A stretch of 64,000 nucleotides of DNA from Streptomyces mobaraensis (GTDB lineage Bacteria > Actinomycetota > Actinomycetes > Streptomycetales > Streptomycetaceae): NCBI RefSeq assembly GCF_020099395.1, contig NZ_CP083590.1:62001-126000 (forward strand), written 5' to 3'. Below, one piece after another: positions 7,955 through 16,301 of the stretch (position 1 is its first letter; each line of letters begins with the position of its first letter). The notes under the pieces are model-generated. The model saw only the letters and a list, made by a program, of their open reading frames with translations, was not told the DNA's origin and searched no databases. The translations under genes were made by a program, and so were the position numbers.

Positions 7955-8689
7955 TCAGTAGGCGGAGTTCACGTGGTCCATGGAGCCGTACTTGTCGGCC
8001 GCGTAATTGCAGGACGCGACGATGTTGGCGACCGGGTCGTAGATGTCCCAGGACGTGCCCTCGACGTGGTACGCCTTGAAGGTCGGGTCGATGATCTGCA
8101 GCAGACCCTTCGACGGCACACCGTTGACGGCGTTGACGTCCCAGTCGTTGATCGCGTGCGGGTTACCGGTCGACTCCCGCATGATGTTCCGCTTCACACC
8201 CTCGTACGAGGCCGGGATGCCCTTGGCCTTCATGATGTCCAGAGCCTGGGAGATCCAGCCCTCCAGGTTGTCCCCGTACGCCTTCGGGGCGGGAGCGGCG
8301 GGGGCAGCCGGCTTCCGCATCGGCTTGCGGGCGGTGGAACGGTTCGCGGCCTGCTTCTGCGCACGGTCCTTGTCCGCGGCGGCCTTGGCCTTGGCGTCCG
8401 CCTTCGCCTTGGCGTCGGCGTCGGCCTTGGCCTTGGCGGCGTGCTTGGCCGCGGCGGCCTCGGTCCGGGCCTGCTCGGCCGCCTTCTCGGCGGCGTCCGC
8501 CCGCTCGGCGTCCTGCGTCTGGGCGAAGGTCTCCGCGTTCCAGGCCACCGGCTTGACCGGCGCCGGGGCGGCCACGGCGTGCGAGGCGGCACCGAACGCG
8601 ACGGCGGCGGCACCCGCGGCGGTCAGCGCCGCGGCGGAGAACTTGTGGGCCTTGGTCAGACGGGTATAGCCGGAGTGAGTGGAACGCAT
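7955..8689 (-). CDS. Secreted lytic-transglycosylase-like (SLT-domain) protein
   Basis: This 244-residue protein has a signal region (about residues 15-40, an Ala-rich helix ending SHAVAA) and then an Ala/Lys/Asp-rich, probably helical charged linker (about residues 60-115). A C-terminal goose-type/SLT lysozyme-like domain follows from about residue 140, with the catalytic Glu in IMRESTGNPHAIN and the typical GLLQIIDPTF and CNYAADKYG segments. Members cleave or bind peptidoglycan in the cell wall. The ATG at 8689 was chosen because the signal peptide begins shortly after. The Shine-Dalgarno is weak (GAAAGG about 12 bp away). A small hairpin lies in the leader. It is convergent with the AhpD-like gene. 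Confidence 0.85.
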   Translation of the reverse strand: MRSTHSGYTRLTKAHKFSAAALTAAGAAAVAFGAASHAVAAPAPVKPVAWNAETFAQTQDAERADAAEKAAEQARTEAAAAKHAAKAKADADAKAKADAKAKAAADKDRAQKQAANRSTARKPMRKPAAPAAPAPKAYGDNLEGWISQALDIMKAKGIPASYEGVKRNIMRESTGNPHAINDWDVNAVNGVPSKGLLQIIDPTFKAYHVEGTSWDIYDPVANIVASCNYAADKYGSMDHVNSAY

Positions 8690-8735
8690 GAGAAGGGTGA
8701 ACCTTTCGGATCGGGAAACCGCGACGGGCCTGGAC

Positions 8736-8755
8736 CGGCGCAAAGAAAAGCGCCG
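8736..8755 (-). promoter_or_regulatory. Small hairpin in the leader of the transglycosylase gene
   Basis: CGGCGC (8736-8741) and GCGCCG (8750-8755) pair around an 8-nt A/G loop (U/C-rich in the minus-strand transcript). It lies about 50 bp upstream of the start codon at 8689. It may be part of an untranslated leader. I could not recognise a c-di-AMP riboswitch consensus here, although such switches often control this protein class. Confidence 0.3.
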
Positions 8756-8949
8756 TTCTCGGTCGGACGGCGCCGTGCGGTCCCACCATTCTTAGCGGCG
8801 GCCAAAACCCCTGGCAACGACCGTGTCTACGGCCCTCTTTCGAGGCGGGGACCGTACGGACAGAGGCGCTCCGGGGCACGTCCGGGCGGCGGCGCGACGG
8901 CCGGATACGGCCCGGCACCGTAGGTGACGCGGGTCTCATGGGCGGGCTC

Positions 8950-9519
8950 ACATGCGCCGCCCCTCCGGCTCGCACAGCGTCGGCCGGGCGCTACCAGGCG
9001 AAGCCGGATTCCGGGGTCGGAGCCGGTCCATGTTCGGTCGCCCGACGCGGGGCGGGCCCCCTCGGGCGCAGGGCCGGACGTCGAACGCCGGGCTGGGCGC
9101 GGGGGCAGGAGCCGCCCCGTGCCCGCGTCGAACCCCGCGTCCCGCTCGGGACCGGGCTCCGCACCCTTCGCGGGCGGGCGGTCCCCCTACTCGACGCGGA
9201 ACCGGACCCGCGCCCGGCACAGGCACGAAAACCACGCCCCACCACGACCGGACCCAGTTCCCCCCGGAAGCCGGGCTTCGCGCCCGACACGGGGCGGGCA
9301 CCGCACCCGACACAGAGCCGGACGCGTCCGGCACAGGCACCGCACCCCGCCCGCGACCGAGCCCGACGCACCTCGCGGAGCCGGGCGCGACGCCCCGTAC
9401 GAGAGCGGGTGACGCACCCCGCGCGGAACCCGGTTCCCCGCCCGGCGCGGGCGCACACACCAAACCGCGCGCGGATCCGGGCTCCCCCTCCGCCCTCGGT
9501 CCCGCCCCGGTCCCGTCAG
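8950..9519. repeat. Low-complexity, degenerate GC-rich repeats without a convincing gene
   Basis: About 570 bp are filled with irregular copies of CCGG, CCCGACACGG and GCGGGCGC-type strings. All six frames stay open over long stretches and give only Pro/Arg/Ala/Gly-rich peptides with no domain. The stretch joins directly to the LysR and SDR remnants. It looks like decayed or slippage-expanded DNA rather than a gene. The flanking 8690-8949 region holds only the transglycosylase leader. Confidence 0.5.
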
Positions 9520-9714
9520 CAGCTCCCCGGCGCACGCGGTGAGGGCCGTCACCAGCCGGCTTCGGTCGCCCGCGCGGGTTGCCAGGACGACATGGCTCGG
9601 CTCGACGTCCACCAGGGGGACCACGGTCAGGTCCGGGCGGAGGCCGGCCGTCGCCCCGGCGGTCATGATGGCCACGGCCTCGCCCGCCGCCACGCGCTCG
9701 ACGAGGCTGCCGCG
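9520..9714 (-). pseudogene. 3' remnant of a LysR-type regulator gene
   Basis: The minus strand encodes about 65 residues that match the end of a LysR substrate-binding domain: LVERVAAGEAVAIMTAG, a hydrophobic VVPLVDVEPSHVVLA strand, and a final helix ending ALTACAGELL. The helix-turn-helix and most of the effector domain are missing, and the frame runs on into low-complexity sequence instead of stopping. It abuts the remnant of a divergent SDR gene, as if a deletion removed the 5' halves of both. Confidence 0.6.
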
Positions 9715-9852
9715 CGCTTCGGGTGGCCGGCCCCGTTCGCCGGCCTGGGCTCCCCCGCCTCGGCCGCCCTGACGCGGGAGCGGCTGGGCTGGCGTCCCGT
9801 CCACCCCAGCCTCCTCGCGGACCTGGAGGAGGGGCACTACTGGGAGGCGTGA
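9715..9852 (+). pseudogene. 3' remnant of an SDR/NAD(P)-epimerase-like gene
   Basis: The last 45 or so residues before the TGA at 9852 match the conserved end of atypical SDR (NAD(P)-dependent reductase) proteins: SAALTRERLGWRPVHPSLLA and then DLEEGHYWEA. No Rossmann motif or start codon with such a domain precedes it; the upstream part of the frame is antisense to the LysR remnant. I take it as a truncated, non-functional tail. Confidence 0.65.
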
Positions 9853-10042
9853 CGAGCCGCGCCCCGGCCATACACGTGTATTCGCAACTAGTGCGAAGCC
9901 GGGCCCCGCGAGCGTCGCTCCTCGGCCGCCGGCCCGCCGGTTCGTCGGCACCCGGCCCGGCGTAGGCCGCTCCTCGCGGTGAGCCGCACCAGTGCGGGGA
10001 AGCCGCCCCGCCGTCAGGACGACGGCCGTGCGCCCGGACCCG

Positions 10043-11635
10043 TTACGCCGTCTCCTCCCGCGCCGTCGCCCGGTGCCGGACGCCCGAGCGTACGGCCCAC
10101 CGGAAGACGCCCAGGGCGAAGACGGCGACGGCGAGGGAGTCGTAGGGGGCCGGCAGGTGGCCCGAGCCCTTGAAGGTGCCCAGCCACGACAGCAGGGTCA
10201 GCACCGCCAGGTAGCACACCAGCCAGGCGCCCTCGCGCAGTTCGGCGGCGAGCGGGCCGTCGGCGGCGGTGCGCCGCATGGCGAGGAAGATCAGCAGCCC
10301 GGCCAGCACGACGGGCAGCGCCAGCCGCAGGTCGTGCCAGCCCGACCAGTACACGAACTCGGTGGCGACGACGAAGCTGACCGGGGCGATCCAGCGCAGG
10401 CCGGGTACCCAGCCCGCCATCGGGGTGCCGGGGTCGGCGCGGAAGACGGCGACCGCCACGGCCGAGGCCGCGTAGATCAGCAGGTACATGTCGCCCATGA
10501 TGCTGACGATGCGCTGCCACTCGCCGAAGGGCAGCAGGAAGACGACGATCACCACGAGGTTCAGGGCGAGCGCCCGGTGCGGGATGCCGGACCGGCGGTC
10601 CACCCGCATGAACGTCCGGGGCAGGGTGCGGTTCTTGGCGAGGGCGTAGGTGTGGCGGGCGTTGAGGGCCACGCCGACGTACGCCGAGCCGCCGGGCGAG
10701 AGCACCGCGTCGGCGTAGAGGAGGCTGGAGAGCCAGTGCAGGTTGAGGATCAGGGCGAGCTGGCCGAAGGGCGACTCCAGGTCGACGCCCTTCCAGCCGT
10801 GGCCCAGGAGGCTCTCGGGGACGGTGAAGAGGAAGGCGAATTGGAGCGCCAGGTACATCAGGAGCGCCAGGCCGATGCCGGTGAGGACGGAGGCCGGGAT
10901 GGTGCGGCGGGGGTCGCGGGCCTCGCCGGAGAAGTCGAGGGCGGCCTGGAAGCCGTTGACCGAGTAGACGATGCCGCCGCCGGCGAGGGCGGAGAGGCAG
11001 GCGGCGTAGCCGTAGGGGGCGAAGCCGCCGTGGTCGGTGAGGCGGCCGGAGTGCCAGCCGGAGGCGAACAGGGCGATGACGGTGACGACCGGCACGACGA
11101 TCTTGAAGATGGAGACGAGGTTGTTCAGCCGTGCGAACAGGCGGACCGCGAACCAGTTCAGCGCGGTCAGCAGCACGCTCAGGCCGACGGCGAGCGCCAG
11201 GCCGGTGGGGGTGAGCACATGGCCGTGGTAGAGGTCCGGCAGGTAGTGGTCGGCGTACTGCATGATGGCGCTGATCTCGGCGGCGGTGCCGCCCACCGAC
11301 AGCAGGACGGACCAGCCGATCAGTGTCCCGACGAGCCGCCCTCCGGCGTACAGCGGCCAGCGGACCGTGCCGCCGCCCTCGGGCCGTGACGCGCCGAGCT
11401 CGATCATCACCAGGGCGACCAGCCCGCAGAGCAGGCCGGCGCCCACCCAGGTCAGCAGGGAGGCGGGCCCGGCGGTGCGGGCCGCGTACATCGCCGCGAA
11501 GAGCCAGCCGGAGCCCACGATGTTGGAGAAGCCGATGGCGGTGAGCGCCCAGAAGCCGAGGTCCCGCCGGAGCCTGCCTTCCTGCACGGCCGCTTCGACG
11601 GCGGTGTCCGCTGCGGCGTCGTGATCCGCTGGCAC
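10043..11635 (-). CDS. APC-superfamily amino-acid permease
   Basis: This 530-residue integral membrane protein has about a dozen or more hydrophobic segments. The first helix carries the substrate-site motif GFSNIVGSGWLF, typical of amino acid-polyamine-organocation transporters, and later helices carry GGGIVYSVNGFQAALDFSGE, a typical sixth-helix region. It probably imports an amino acid by proton symport; the substrate is unknown. The GTG at 11635 has GGGAGAGAAC directly upstream. It lies at the cluster edge, divergent from the LAL regulator. Supplying glutamate to the starter pathway would be attractive but is speculation. Most likely it is a flanking housekeeping or accessory gene. Confidence 0.85.
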   Translation of the reverse strand: MPADHDAAADTAVEAAVQEGRLRRDLGFWALTAIGFSNIVGSGWLFAAMYAARTAGPASLLTWVGAGLLCGLVALVMIELGASRPEGGGTVRWPLYAGGRLVGTLIGWSVLLSVGGTAAEISAIMQYADHYLPDLYHGHVLTPTGLALAVGLSVLLTALNWFAVRLFARLNNLVSIFKIVVPVVTVIALFASGWHSGRLTDHGGFAPYGYAACLSALAGGGIVYSVNGFQAALDFSGEARDPRRTIPASVLTGIGLALLMYLALQFAFLFTVPESLLGHGWKGVDLESPFGQLALILNLHWLSSLLYADAVLSPGGSAYVGVALNARHTYALAKNRTLPRTFMRVDRRSGIPHRALALNLVVIVVFLLPFGEWQRIVSIMGDMYLLIYAASAVAVAVFRADPGTPMAGWVPGLRWIAPVSFVVATEFVYWSGWHDLRLALPVVLAGLLIFLAMRRTAADGPLAAELREGAWLVCYLAVLTLLSWLGTFKGSGHLPAPYDSLAVAVFALGVFRWAVRSGVRHRATAREETA

Positions 11636-12077
11636 GTTCTCTCCCTGTCCGAGGCGTCCCGACGAGGTGCGGGTGAACGATCACTCAACCTTAGGTGACG
11701 CTTCGTCATTCCCTCCGGTCCCACGAGGCCCCTCGTGTCCCGGAGGGTGGGCGGTTCCGTGCGTGGCGACGAGTGATCGAAATGGCCGGAAATCATCGCA
11801 TGGGCGACCTGCCCGATGATGAGCACAACGCGCACAACGTCCCCCACTGGAGAATCGACGCCGCCCGGCCGCGCGGACGAAGGGTTCTTTGCACACGGGC
11901 CGTTCGATTTCAGCCAATCGAATTTCCGTCAACTGAACGTTTCTTTAAGGTTGTTGCGCAAACAGGGGGCGGAATCGCAGGTTCCGCTACGCCACGCTCA
12001 GGGTGACCGCAATCAACCGAACTGGGTTGCTATGTTTACGGTTCATGGCCCAGGTATGGTCGCGCGCTGGGGGGAAT
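11636..12077. promoter_or_regulatory. Divergent intergenic region between the permease and LAL regulator genes
   Basis: This 442-bp non-coding region is less GC-rich in its last 200 bp than its neighbours. It must hold the regulator promoter and probably the permease promoter. A perfect 7-bp dyad, TTCGATT-N6-AATCGAA, lies at 11903-11922 and is a candidate operator. I saw no copies of the TAGGGG-type boxes found in the 48.4-kb promoter. One short open frame (11695-12006) has no domain and poor codon use. Confidence 0.5.
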
Positions 12078-14972
12078 ATGGATGTGCTGCGCAGTCCGGA
12101 TTATGCCGAACGTAAGGCGGAGTTGACCGCGCTCGGGGGGTTACTCACGGAAGCAGGGGCGGGGCGTGGGAGTGTCGCGCTGGTGAGCGGACCGGCGGGC
12201 AGCGGAAAGACCCACCTCCTGCAAACATTCTGTAAAGAGGCGGAGAATTCCGGCGCTCTCGTGTTGACCGCCATGGCGTCCCGGGCCGAGTCCGGACTGC
12301 CGCTGGGCGTGATGGACCAGCTGTTCCGGTGCGAGACGCTGCCGGCGGAGCTCCGGCGGCGGGCGACCGCGCTGCTGGCCGGCGAACCGTCCGGCGCCCG
12401 GGGACCGGACGCCGGCCCGGAGACGATGAACCAGCCGAGCGTCGAGGTGGCCAACGGCCTGCGGTCGATCCTGCTGGAGCTGAGCGACCGCGGCCCCGTC
12501 GTGGTGGGCATCGACGACCTCCAGTACGCCGACGGTCCGTCGCTGCAGATGCTGCTGTTCCTCCAGCGCCGGATGAAGACCTCCCGTGTGCTGCTCCTGC
12601 TCGCGGAGCTGTCCACGGTGCGCTCTCCCCATCCCGTCTTCCACGCCGAGCTGTTCCGCCAGCCGAACTGCCGCAAGATACGGCTGGACCTGCTCAGCCG
12701 CTCGGGCGTCCACACCCTGATCGAGGCCCGGCTCGGTCCGGCGAAGGCGCGGGAGCTCACCGAGGCGTACCACGCGGCCTCCGGGGGCAGCCCGCTGTTC
12801 CTGACCGCCCTGCTGGACGACCACGAGGCCGCCCATCGCCCGGGCGGCGAACCGGCCGTCCCGGAACCGGCCGCCTCCGAGGCGGCCTTCCGCACCGCGC
12901 TGACCGACTGCCTCTACCTCGCGGAGCCGTCGGCGCTCGCGGTCGCGCGGGCGGTGGCCGCGCTGGGCACGGCCGGTTCCCCGGCCCTGATCGGCCACGC
13001 CCTCGACATGAACACGTCCACGGTGGAGCACGCCATCGCCTCACTGGCCGCCACCGGACTGCTCGGCCCGGAGGACTTCCGGCACCCCGCGACCCGCACG
13101 GCCGTCCTGGCGGAGACGCCGCCCGACACCCGGCACGACCTGCATCTGCGGGTGGCGGCCGCGCTGCACCACGCCGGGGCGCCGCCGGGTCCCGTCGCCG
13201 AGCAGCTGTGCGCGGCGGAACAGGCCCCCGAGGCGTGGATGATCGGCGTCCTGCGGGAGGCCGCCCGCGGCGCGCTCGCCGCCGGCCGGAGGGCGACCGC
13301 CTGTGCCTACCTCGACCTGGCCCTGAAGGAGTGCGCGGACCGCCGGCAGCTCGCCGCCCTCACCGCGGACCGGATGCGCATCGAGTGGCAGAAGTCGCCC
13401 CTCAAGGCCATGCGGCACGTGGAACTGCTGTGGGAGGCGCTGCGGGCCGGGCACCTGAACGGCCATGACGCCGGGCTGCTGACCCGCGGTCTGCTCTGGC
13501 ACGGCCGGTACCGGGAGGCCCGGGAGGCGCTCGCGCTGTGGAAGGCGTACGGCGCAGCGTCCGACCCCACCGAGTCGGAGGAGCTGGCGGCCCTGACGAC
13601 CTGGATGGCGTACTCGCATCCCTCGCTGATGACGTCCCCCGGCGGAACCCTGGCCACCGCGCCGCGGACCGGCCCGGACGCGGCCCGTCCGTTCGGCCGG
13701 CACGCCGTCAGCGTGCTCTACCGGCTGCTCGCGGACGGCGCCGGCGAGGCCGCCGCGGCCCGTGCCGAGGCCATCCTGCACAGCGTCGTCCTGGGCGGCG
13801 CCACCCTGGAGTCACTGCACGCCGCCCTGCTGACCCTGCTCTGCGCCGACCATCCCGACAAGGCCGCCGCCTGGAGCGACGAGCTGCTCAAGGAGGCCGA
13901 GCAGCACGACGCGCCGATGTGGCAGGTGGTGTTCGCGGCGATGCGCGCCGACGCGGCGTTCCGGCAGGGCGACATGGCCACCGCCGTGCGGCACGGCGAG
14001 GCCGCGCTGGCCCGGCTCCCGGCGTCGGCCTGGGGCGTCGCCATCGGCAGCCCGCTCGCCGTGCTGATCCTCGCCACGACCATGATGGGACGGCACGACG
14101 AGGCGGTGCGGTACATCCGGCGGCCCGTGCCGGACACCATGTTCGAGGCCCGCTACGGCCTGCACTACCTCCACGCCCGTGGCCACTTCCACCTGGCGAC
14201 GGGCCGGCCGGCGGCGGCGCTCACCGACTTCGAGAGCTGCGGCCGGCTGGCGACCGCGTGGAAGCTCGACCTGCCCGCCCTGATCCCCTGGCGCGGCGGC
14301 GCCGCCGAGGCCGCGCTGGCCCTGGGGCTCACGACCCGGGCCCGGGCCCTCGTCGAGGAGCAGCTGACGCGGCCCGGCACCCGGCAGCCCCGCACCCGGG
14401 GCACGTCCCTGCGGCTGCTGGCCGCGACCGGGGCGCCGGAGGACCGGCCGGGGCTCCTGCGCCAGGCCGTGGAGCTGCTGCGGCCGGACACCGGCCGCTT
14501 CGAGCTCGCCCGGGCGCTGGCCGACCTCCGGGACGCCCACGAGGCGCTGGGGGAACGCGAGGCGGCCGAGGAGGCGGGGCGGCGGGCCGCCGAGATGATG
14601 GCGTCCTGCCAGGTGCCCGCGGAGTGGGCGCGCCCCGAGGTCGTCGTCCGGCCGGCTCCGGCCGCGCCGGCCACGGCGATTTCCGCGCCTTCGGGCGTGG
14701 CGCCGGCCGCGTCCGAGCGGGCGGCCGGTCCGGCCGGTCCGCTCAAGGAGCCGAGACCGCCCGCCGCCGAGGTGCTGAGCGACGCCGAGCGGCGGGTCGC
14801 CGAACTCGCCGCGGCGGGTGTGACCAACCGGGCGATCGGCCGGAAGCTGTTCATCACCGTCAGCACCGTCGAGCAGCACCTCACCCGGGTCTACCGCAAG
14901 CTGGACGTCAGCCGGCGGCGGGACCTGGCCGCCCGGCTGGGCCTGGGCGCACCGGACGCCGAGTCCGCCTGA
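12078..14972 (+). CDS. LAL-type LuxR-family transcriptional activator, pathway-specific
   Basis: This protein of about 964 residues has an N-terminal AAA ATPase (Walker A GPAGSGKTHLL at 38-48; Walker B-like VVVGIDDLQYAD near 155), a long helical TPR-like middle, and a C-terminal LuxR helix-turn-helix (LSDAERRVAELAAAGVTNRA to near residue 955). Large ATP-binding LuxR regulators of this size are standard activators of macrolide and macrolactam clusters. The ATG at 12078 was chosen for the GGGGGAAT before it; the frame is open to 12003. Codon 22 is TTA (12141-12143), so translation should depend on the bldA leucyl-tRNA, delaying the pathway until differentiation. It converges on the glycosyltransferase gene. 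Confidence 0.9.
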   Translation: MDVLRSPDYAERKAELTALGGLLTEAGAGRGSVALVSGPAGSGKTHLLQTFCKEAENSGALVLTAMASRAESGLPLGVMDQLFRCETLPAELRRRATALLAGEPSGARGPDAGPETMNQPSVEVANGLRSILLELSDRGPVVVGIDDLQYADGPSLQMLLFLQRRMKTSRVLLLLAELSTVRSPHPVFHAELFRQPNCRKIRLDLLSRSGVHTLIEARLGPAKARELTEAYHAASGGSPLFLTALLDDHEAAHRPGGEPAVPEPAASEAAFRTALTDCLYLAEPSALAVARAVAALGTAGSPALIGHALDMNTSTVEHAIASLAATGLLGPEDFRHPATRTAVLAETPPDTRHDLHLRVAAALHHAGAPPGPVAEQLCAAEQAPEAWMIGVLREAARGALAAGRRATACAYLDLALKECADRRQLAALTADRMRIEWQKSPLKAMRHVELLWEALRAGHLNGHDAGLLTRGLLWHGRYREAREALALWKAYGAASDPTESEELAALTTWMAYSHPSLMTSPGGTLATAPRTGPDAARPFGRHAVSVLYRLLADGAGEAAAARAEAILHSVVLGGATLESLHAALLTLLCADHPDKAAAWSDELLKEAEQHDAPMWQVVFAAMRADAAFRQGDMATAVRHGEAALARLPASAWGVAIGSPLAVLILATTMMGRHDEAVRYIRRPVPDTMFEARYGLHYLHARGHFHLATGRPAAALTDFESCGRLATAWKLDLPALIPWRGGAAEAALALGLTTRARALVEEQLTRPGTRQPRTRGTSLRLLAATGAPEDRPGLLRQAVELLRPDTGRFELARALADLRDAHEALGEREAAEEAGRRAAEMMASCQVPAEWARPEVVVRPAPAAPATAISAPSGVAPAASERAAGPAGPLKEPRPPAAEVLSDAERRVAELAAAGVTNRAIGRKLFITVSTVEQHLTRVYRKLDVSRRRDLAARLGLGAPDAESA
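12141..12143 (+). promoter_or_regulatory. In-frame TTA codon (bldA control point) in the LAL regulator
   Basis: TTA encodes Leu22 of the regulator, in phase with the ATG at 12078 ((12141-12078)/3 = 21). TTA is the rarest Streptomyces codon and needs bldA tRNA. It is the only in-frame TTA I found in this gene. Confidence 0.85.
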
Positions 14973-14974
14973 GC

Positions 14975-14996
14975 GGCCGGTTCCGGTGCGCCGGCC
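14975..14996. terminator. Candidate terminator between convergent regulator and glycosyltransferase genes
   Basis: GGCCGG (14975-14980) and CCGGCC (14991-14996) form a 6-bp stem with a 10-nt loop in the 54-bp space between the two stop codons. It is short but well placed to end both transcripts. Confidence 0.45.
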
Positions 14997-15026
14997 CGGC
15001 CCGCGCGCCCGCTCGTGGATCCGCGG

Positions 15027-16301
15027 TCACGGCTCGTAGATCCACTCCAGATAGCGTTCGATCTCGTCCGCGGCCCGGCGTGCGCCGCCCGCCCGGCGCG
15101 CCTCGCGCTGGAGTCCGCGCACCCGGTGCAGGGTGTCGGCGTCGTCGAGGAGGGTGCGGACCGCCTCCACCAGCCGTTCCGGAGCGGCGGCCTCCGGCGG
15201 CAGCCGTACGCCGAGGCCGAGTTCCGCCACGCGGTCCGCCACCGCCCGTTCCGACGCGGTCGTCGGCACGGCGACCAGCGGGGTGTTGAAGTAGAGGGCT
15301 TCCATGACGTTGCCGGCGTCCGGATGGCAGATGTACGCGGAGGCCTGGCGCAGCACCACCGAGCGCGGCACCCGGGCGTGCACCTCCACGTTCGGCGGTA
15401 ACCCGCCCTGCTCCCGGCCGCGGTCGTCCGCGCCGCCGGTGGTGACGACCAGGTGCAGCGGCAGGCGGGCCAGCGCCGTCGCGCACTCCCGGAGGTAGCC
15501 CGGCTCCCGGCGGAGCAGCGCGGGGTCCAGGGCGAGGAACACCACGGGCAACCCGTTCCCCGCCGGCATCCAGCGCTCGTCGATGCGGCGCTCGGGGATG
15601 CACGGCCCGACGAACGCCACCCGGCTGTCGAAGCGGTCCCCGCCGCTCTGGAACGCCCTGGGCATCAGGGCGATGGACAGCGGCTCGGCCCGGGTGTAGA
15701 AGTCCCGCGGCGGCGCGCCGGCGTGCTCGGCGTAGGCCAGGAACCGGGCCAGCCGTCTTCGCAGCACGTCGGGGAGGCGCGCCAGGCACTCCTCGGACGA
15801 CCGCTCCTCGGGCGACCGCTCCTCGGGCGACCGCTCCTCGGACACCGGGGCGTCGGACACCGGGGCGTCGGGCCCGCGGCCGTCGTCCCACGCGAACGAG
15901 GGGTAGACCTGGACGCCGGGCCGGTTCCAGCGGCAGGTGAGCAGGCGGGCGACGACGCGGGTGGAGGACTCGTACAGCACGAGGTCGGGGACGTCGTCGG
16001 CGAACTCGGCGTAAATCTCCTCCGCGCAGTCGAGCGTCTCCTCGACACTGGAGAGGTCGAGCGCCGCGGCCGGGTCCCGCGCCTCTCCGTACGGCCCGTA
16101 CTCGGGCCGGGACTCGGGCACCAGGACGTCCACGCCGGCGGTGGCGGCCCGCTCGGCGAACTCCATGGTGGTGATGTAGGTGATCCGGTGGTCCCTGCGG
16201 CGCAGTTCGCGCACGATGGGCAGCATCGGCCGGGTGTGGGCCTCGTCCGGCGCGCTGATCACGGCAATGGTGTAGCCGGGCTTGGGGGGCTCCTTCTCCA
16301 T
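15027..16301 (-). CDS. GT1-family (GT-B fold) glycosyltransferase, macrolide-type
   Basis: This 424-residue protein has an N-terminal acceptor domain starting YTIAVISAPDEAHTRPMLP and a C-terminal nucleotide-sugar domain with HPDAGNVMEALYFNTPLVA, the His-x-x-Gly-x-x-x-Glu signature of the UGT/macrolide glycosyltransferase family. It probably glycosylates the macrolactam, either with a dedicated deoxysugar or with glucose for self-protection. No sugar-nucleotide genes lie in the window. The ATG at 16301 has GAGGGGG upstream; the open frame extends much further but without homology. A TTA codon (15399-15401) and a 15-bp tandem repeat (15794-15868) interrupt otherwise normal coding. The family is secure; the sugar and acceptor are unknown. 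Confidence 0.88.
   Translation of the reverse strand: MEKEPPKPGYTIAVISAPDEAHTRPMLPIVRELRRRDHRITYITTMEFAERAATAGVDVLVPESRPEYGPYGEARDPAAALDLSSVEETLDCAEEIYAEFADDVPDLVLYESSTRVVARLLTCRWNRPGVQVYPSFAWDDGRGPDAPVSDAPVSEERSPEERSPEERSSEECLARLPDVLRRRLARFLAYAEHAGAPPRDFYTRAEPLSIALMPRAFQSGGDRFDSRVAFVGPCIPERRIDERWMPAGNGLPVVFLALDPALLRREPGYLRECATALARLPLHLVVTTGGADDRGREQGGLPPNVEVHARVPRSVVLRQASAYICHPDAGNVMEALYFNTPLVAVPTTASERAVADRVAELGLGVRLPPEAAAPERLVEAVRTLLDDADTLHRVRGLQREARRAGGARRAADEIERYLEWIYEP
15399..15401 (-). promoter_or_regulatory. In-frame TTA codon (bldA control point) in the glycosyltransferase
   Basis: The minus strand reads GGC GGG TTA CCG CCG, encoding Gly-Gly-Leu-Pro-Pro in the C-terminal domain. This makes glycosylation, as well as activation of the pathway, a likely bldA-dependent step. 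Confidence 0.8.
15794..15868. repeat. 15-bp tandem repeats inside the glycosyltransferase gene
   Basis: There are three units of CGGRCGACCGCTCCT followed by two units of CGGACACCGGGGCGT, each 15 bp, all in frame. They encode a five-residue-period linker (EERSP and DAPVS repeats) at about residues 145-170 between secondary-structure elements of the acceptor domain. Copy number is likely to vary between strains. Confidence 0.85.

Noticed and set aside
8690..8930. c-di-AMP (ydaO-type) riboswitch upstream of the transglycosylase gene
   Set aside because: Often found before such genes in Streptomyces, but I could not recognise the conserved core. A covariance-model search (Rfam ydaO-yuaA) would decide.
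8938..9852. Protein of about 304 residues on the plus strand
   Set aside because: Only the last 45 residues resemble a known family (SDR C-terminus); the rest is low-complexity and antisense to the LysR remnant.
9187..9951. Intact LysR-type regulator of about 254 residues
   Set aside because: Only about 65 residues in the middle match the end of a LysR domain; no helix-turn-helix, and the rest is low-complexity.
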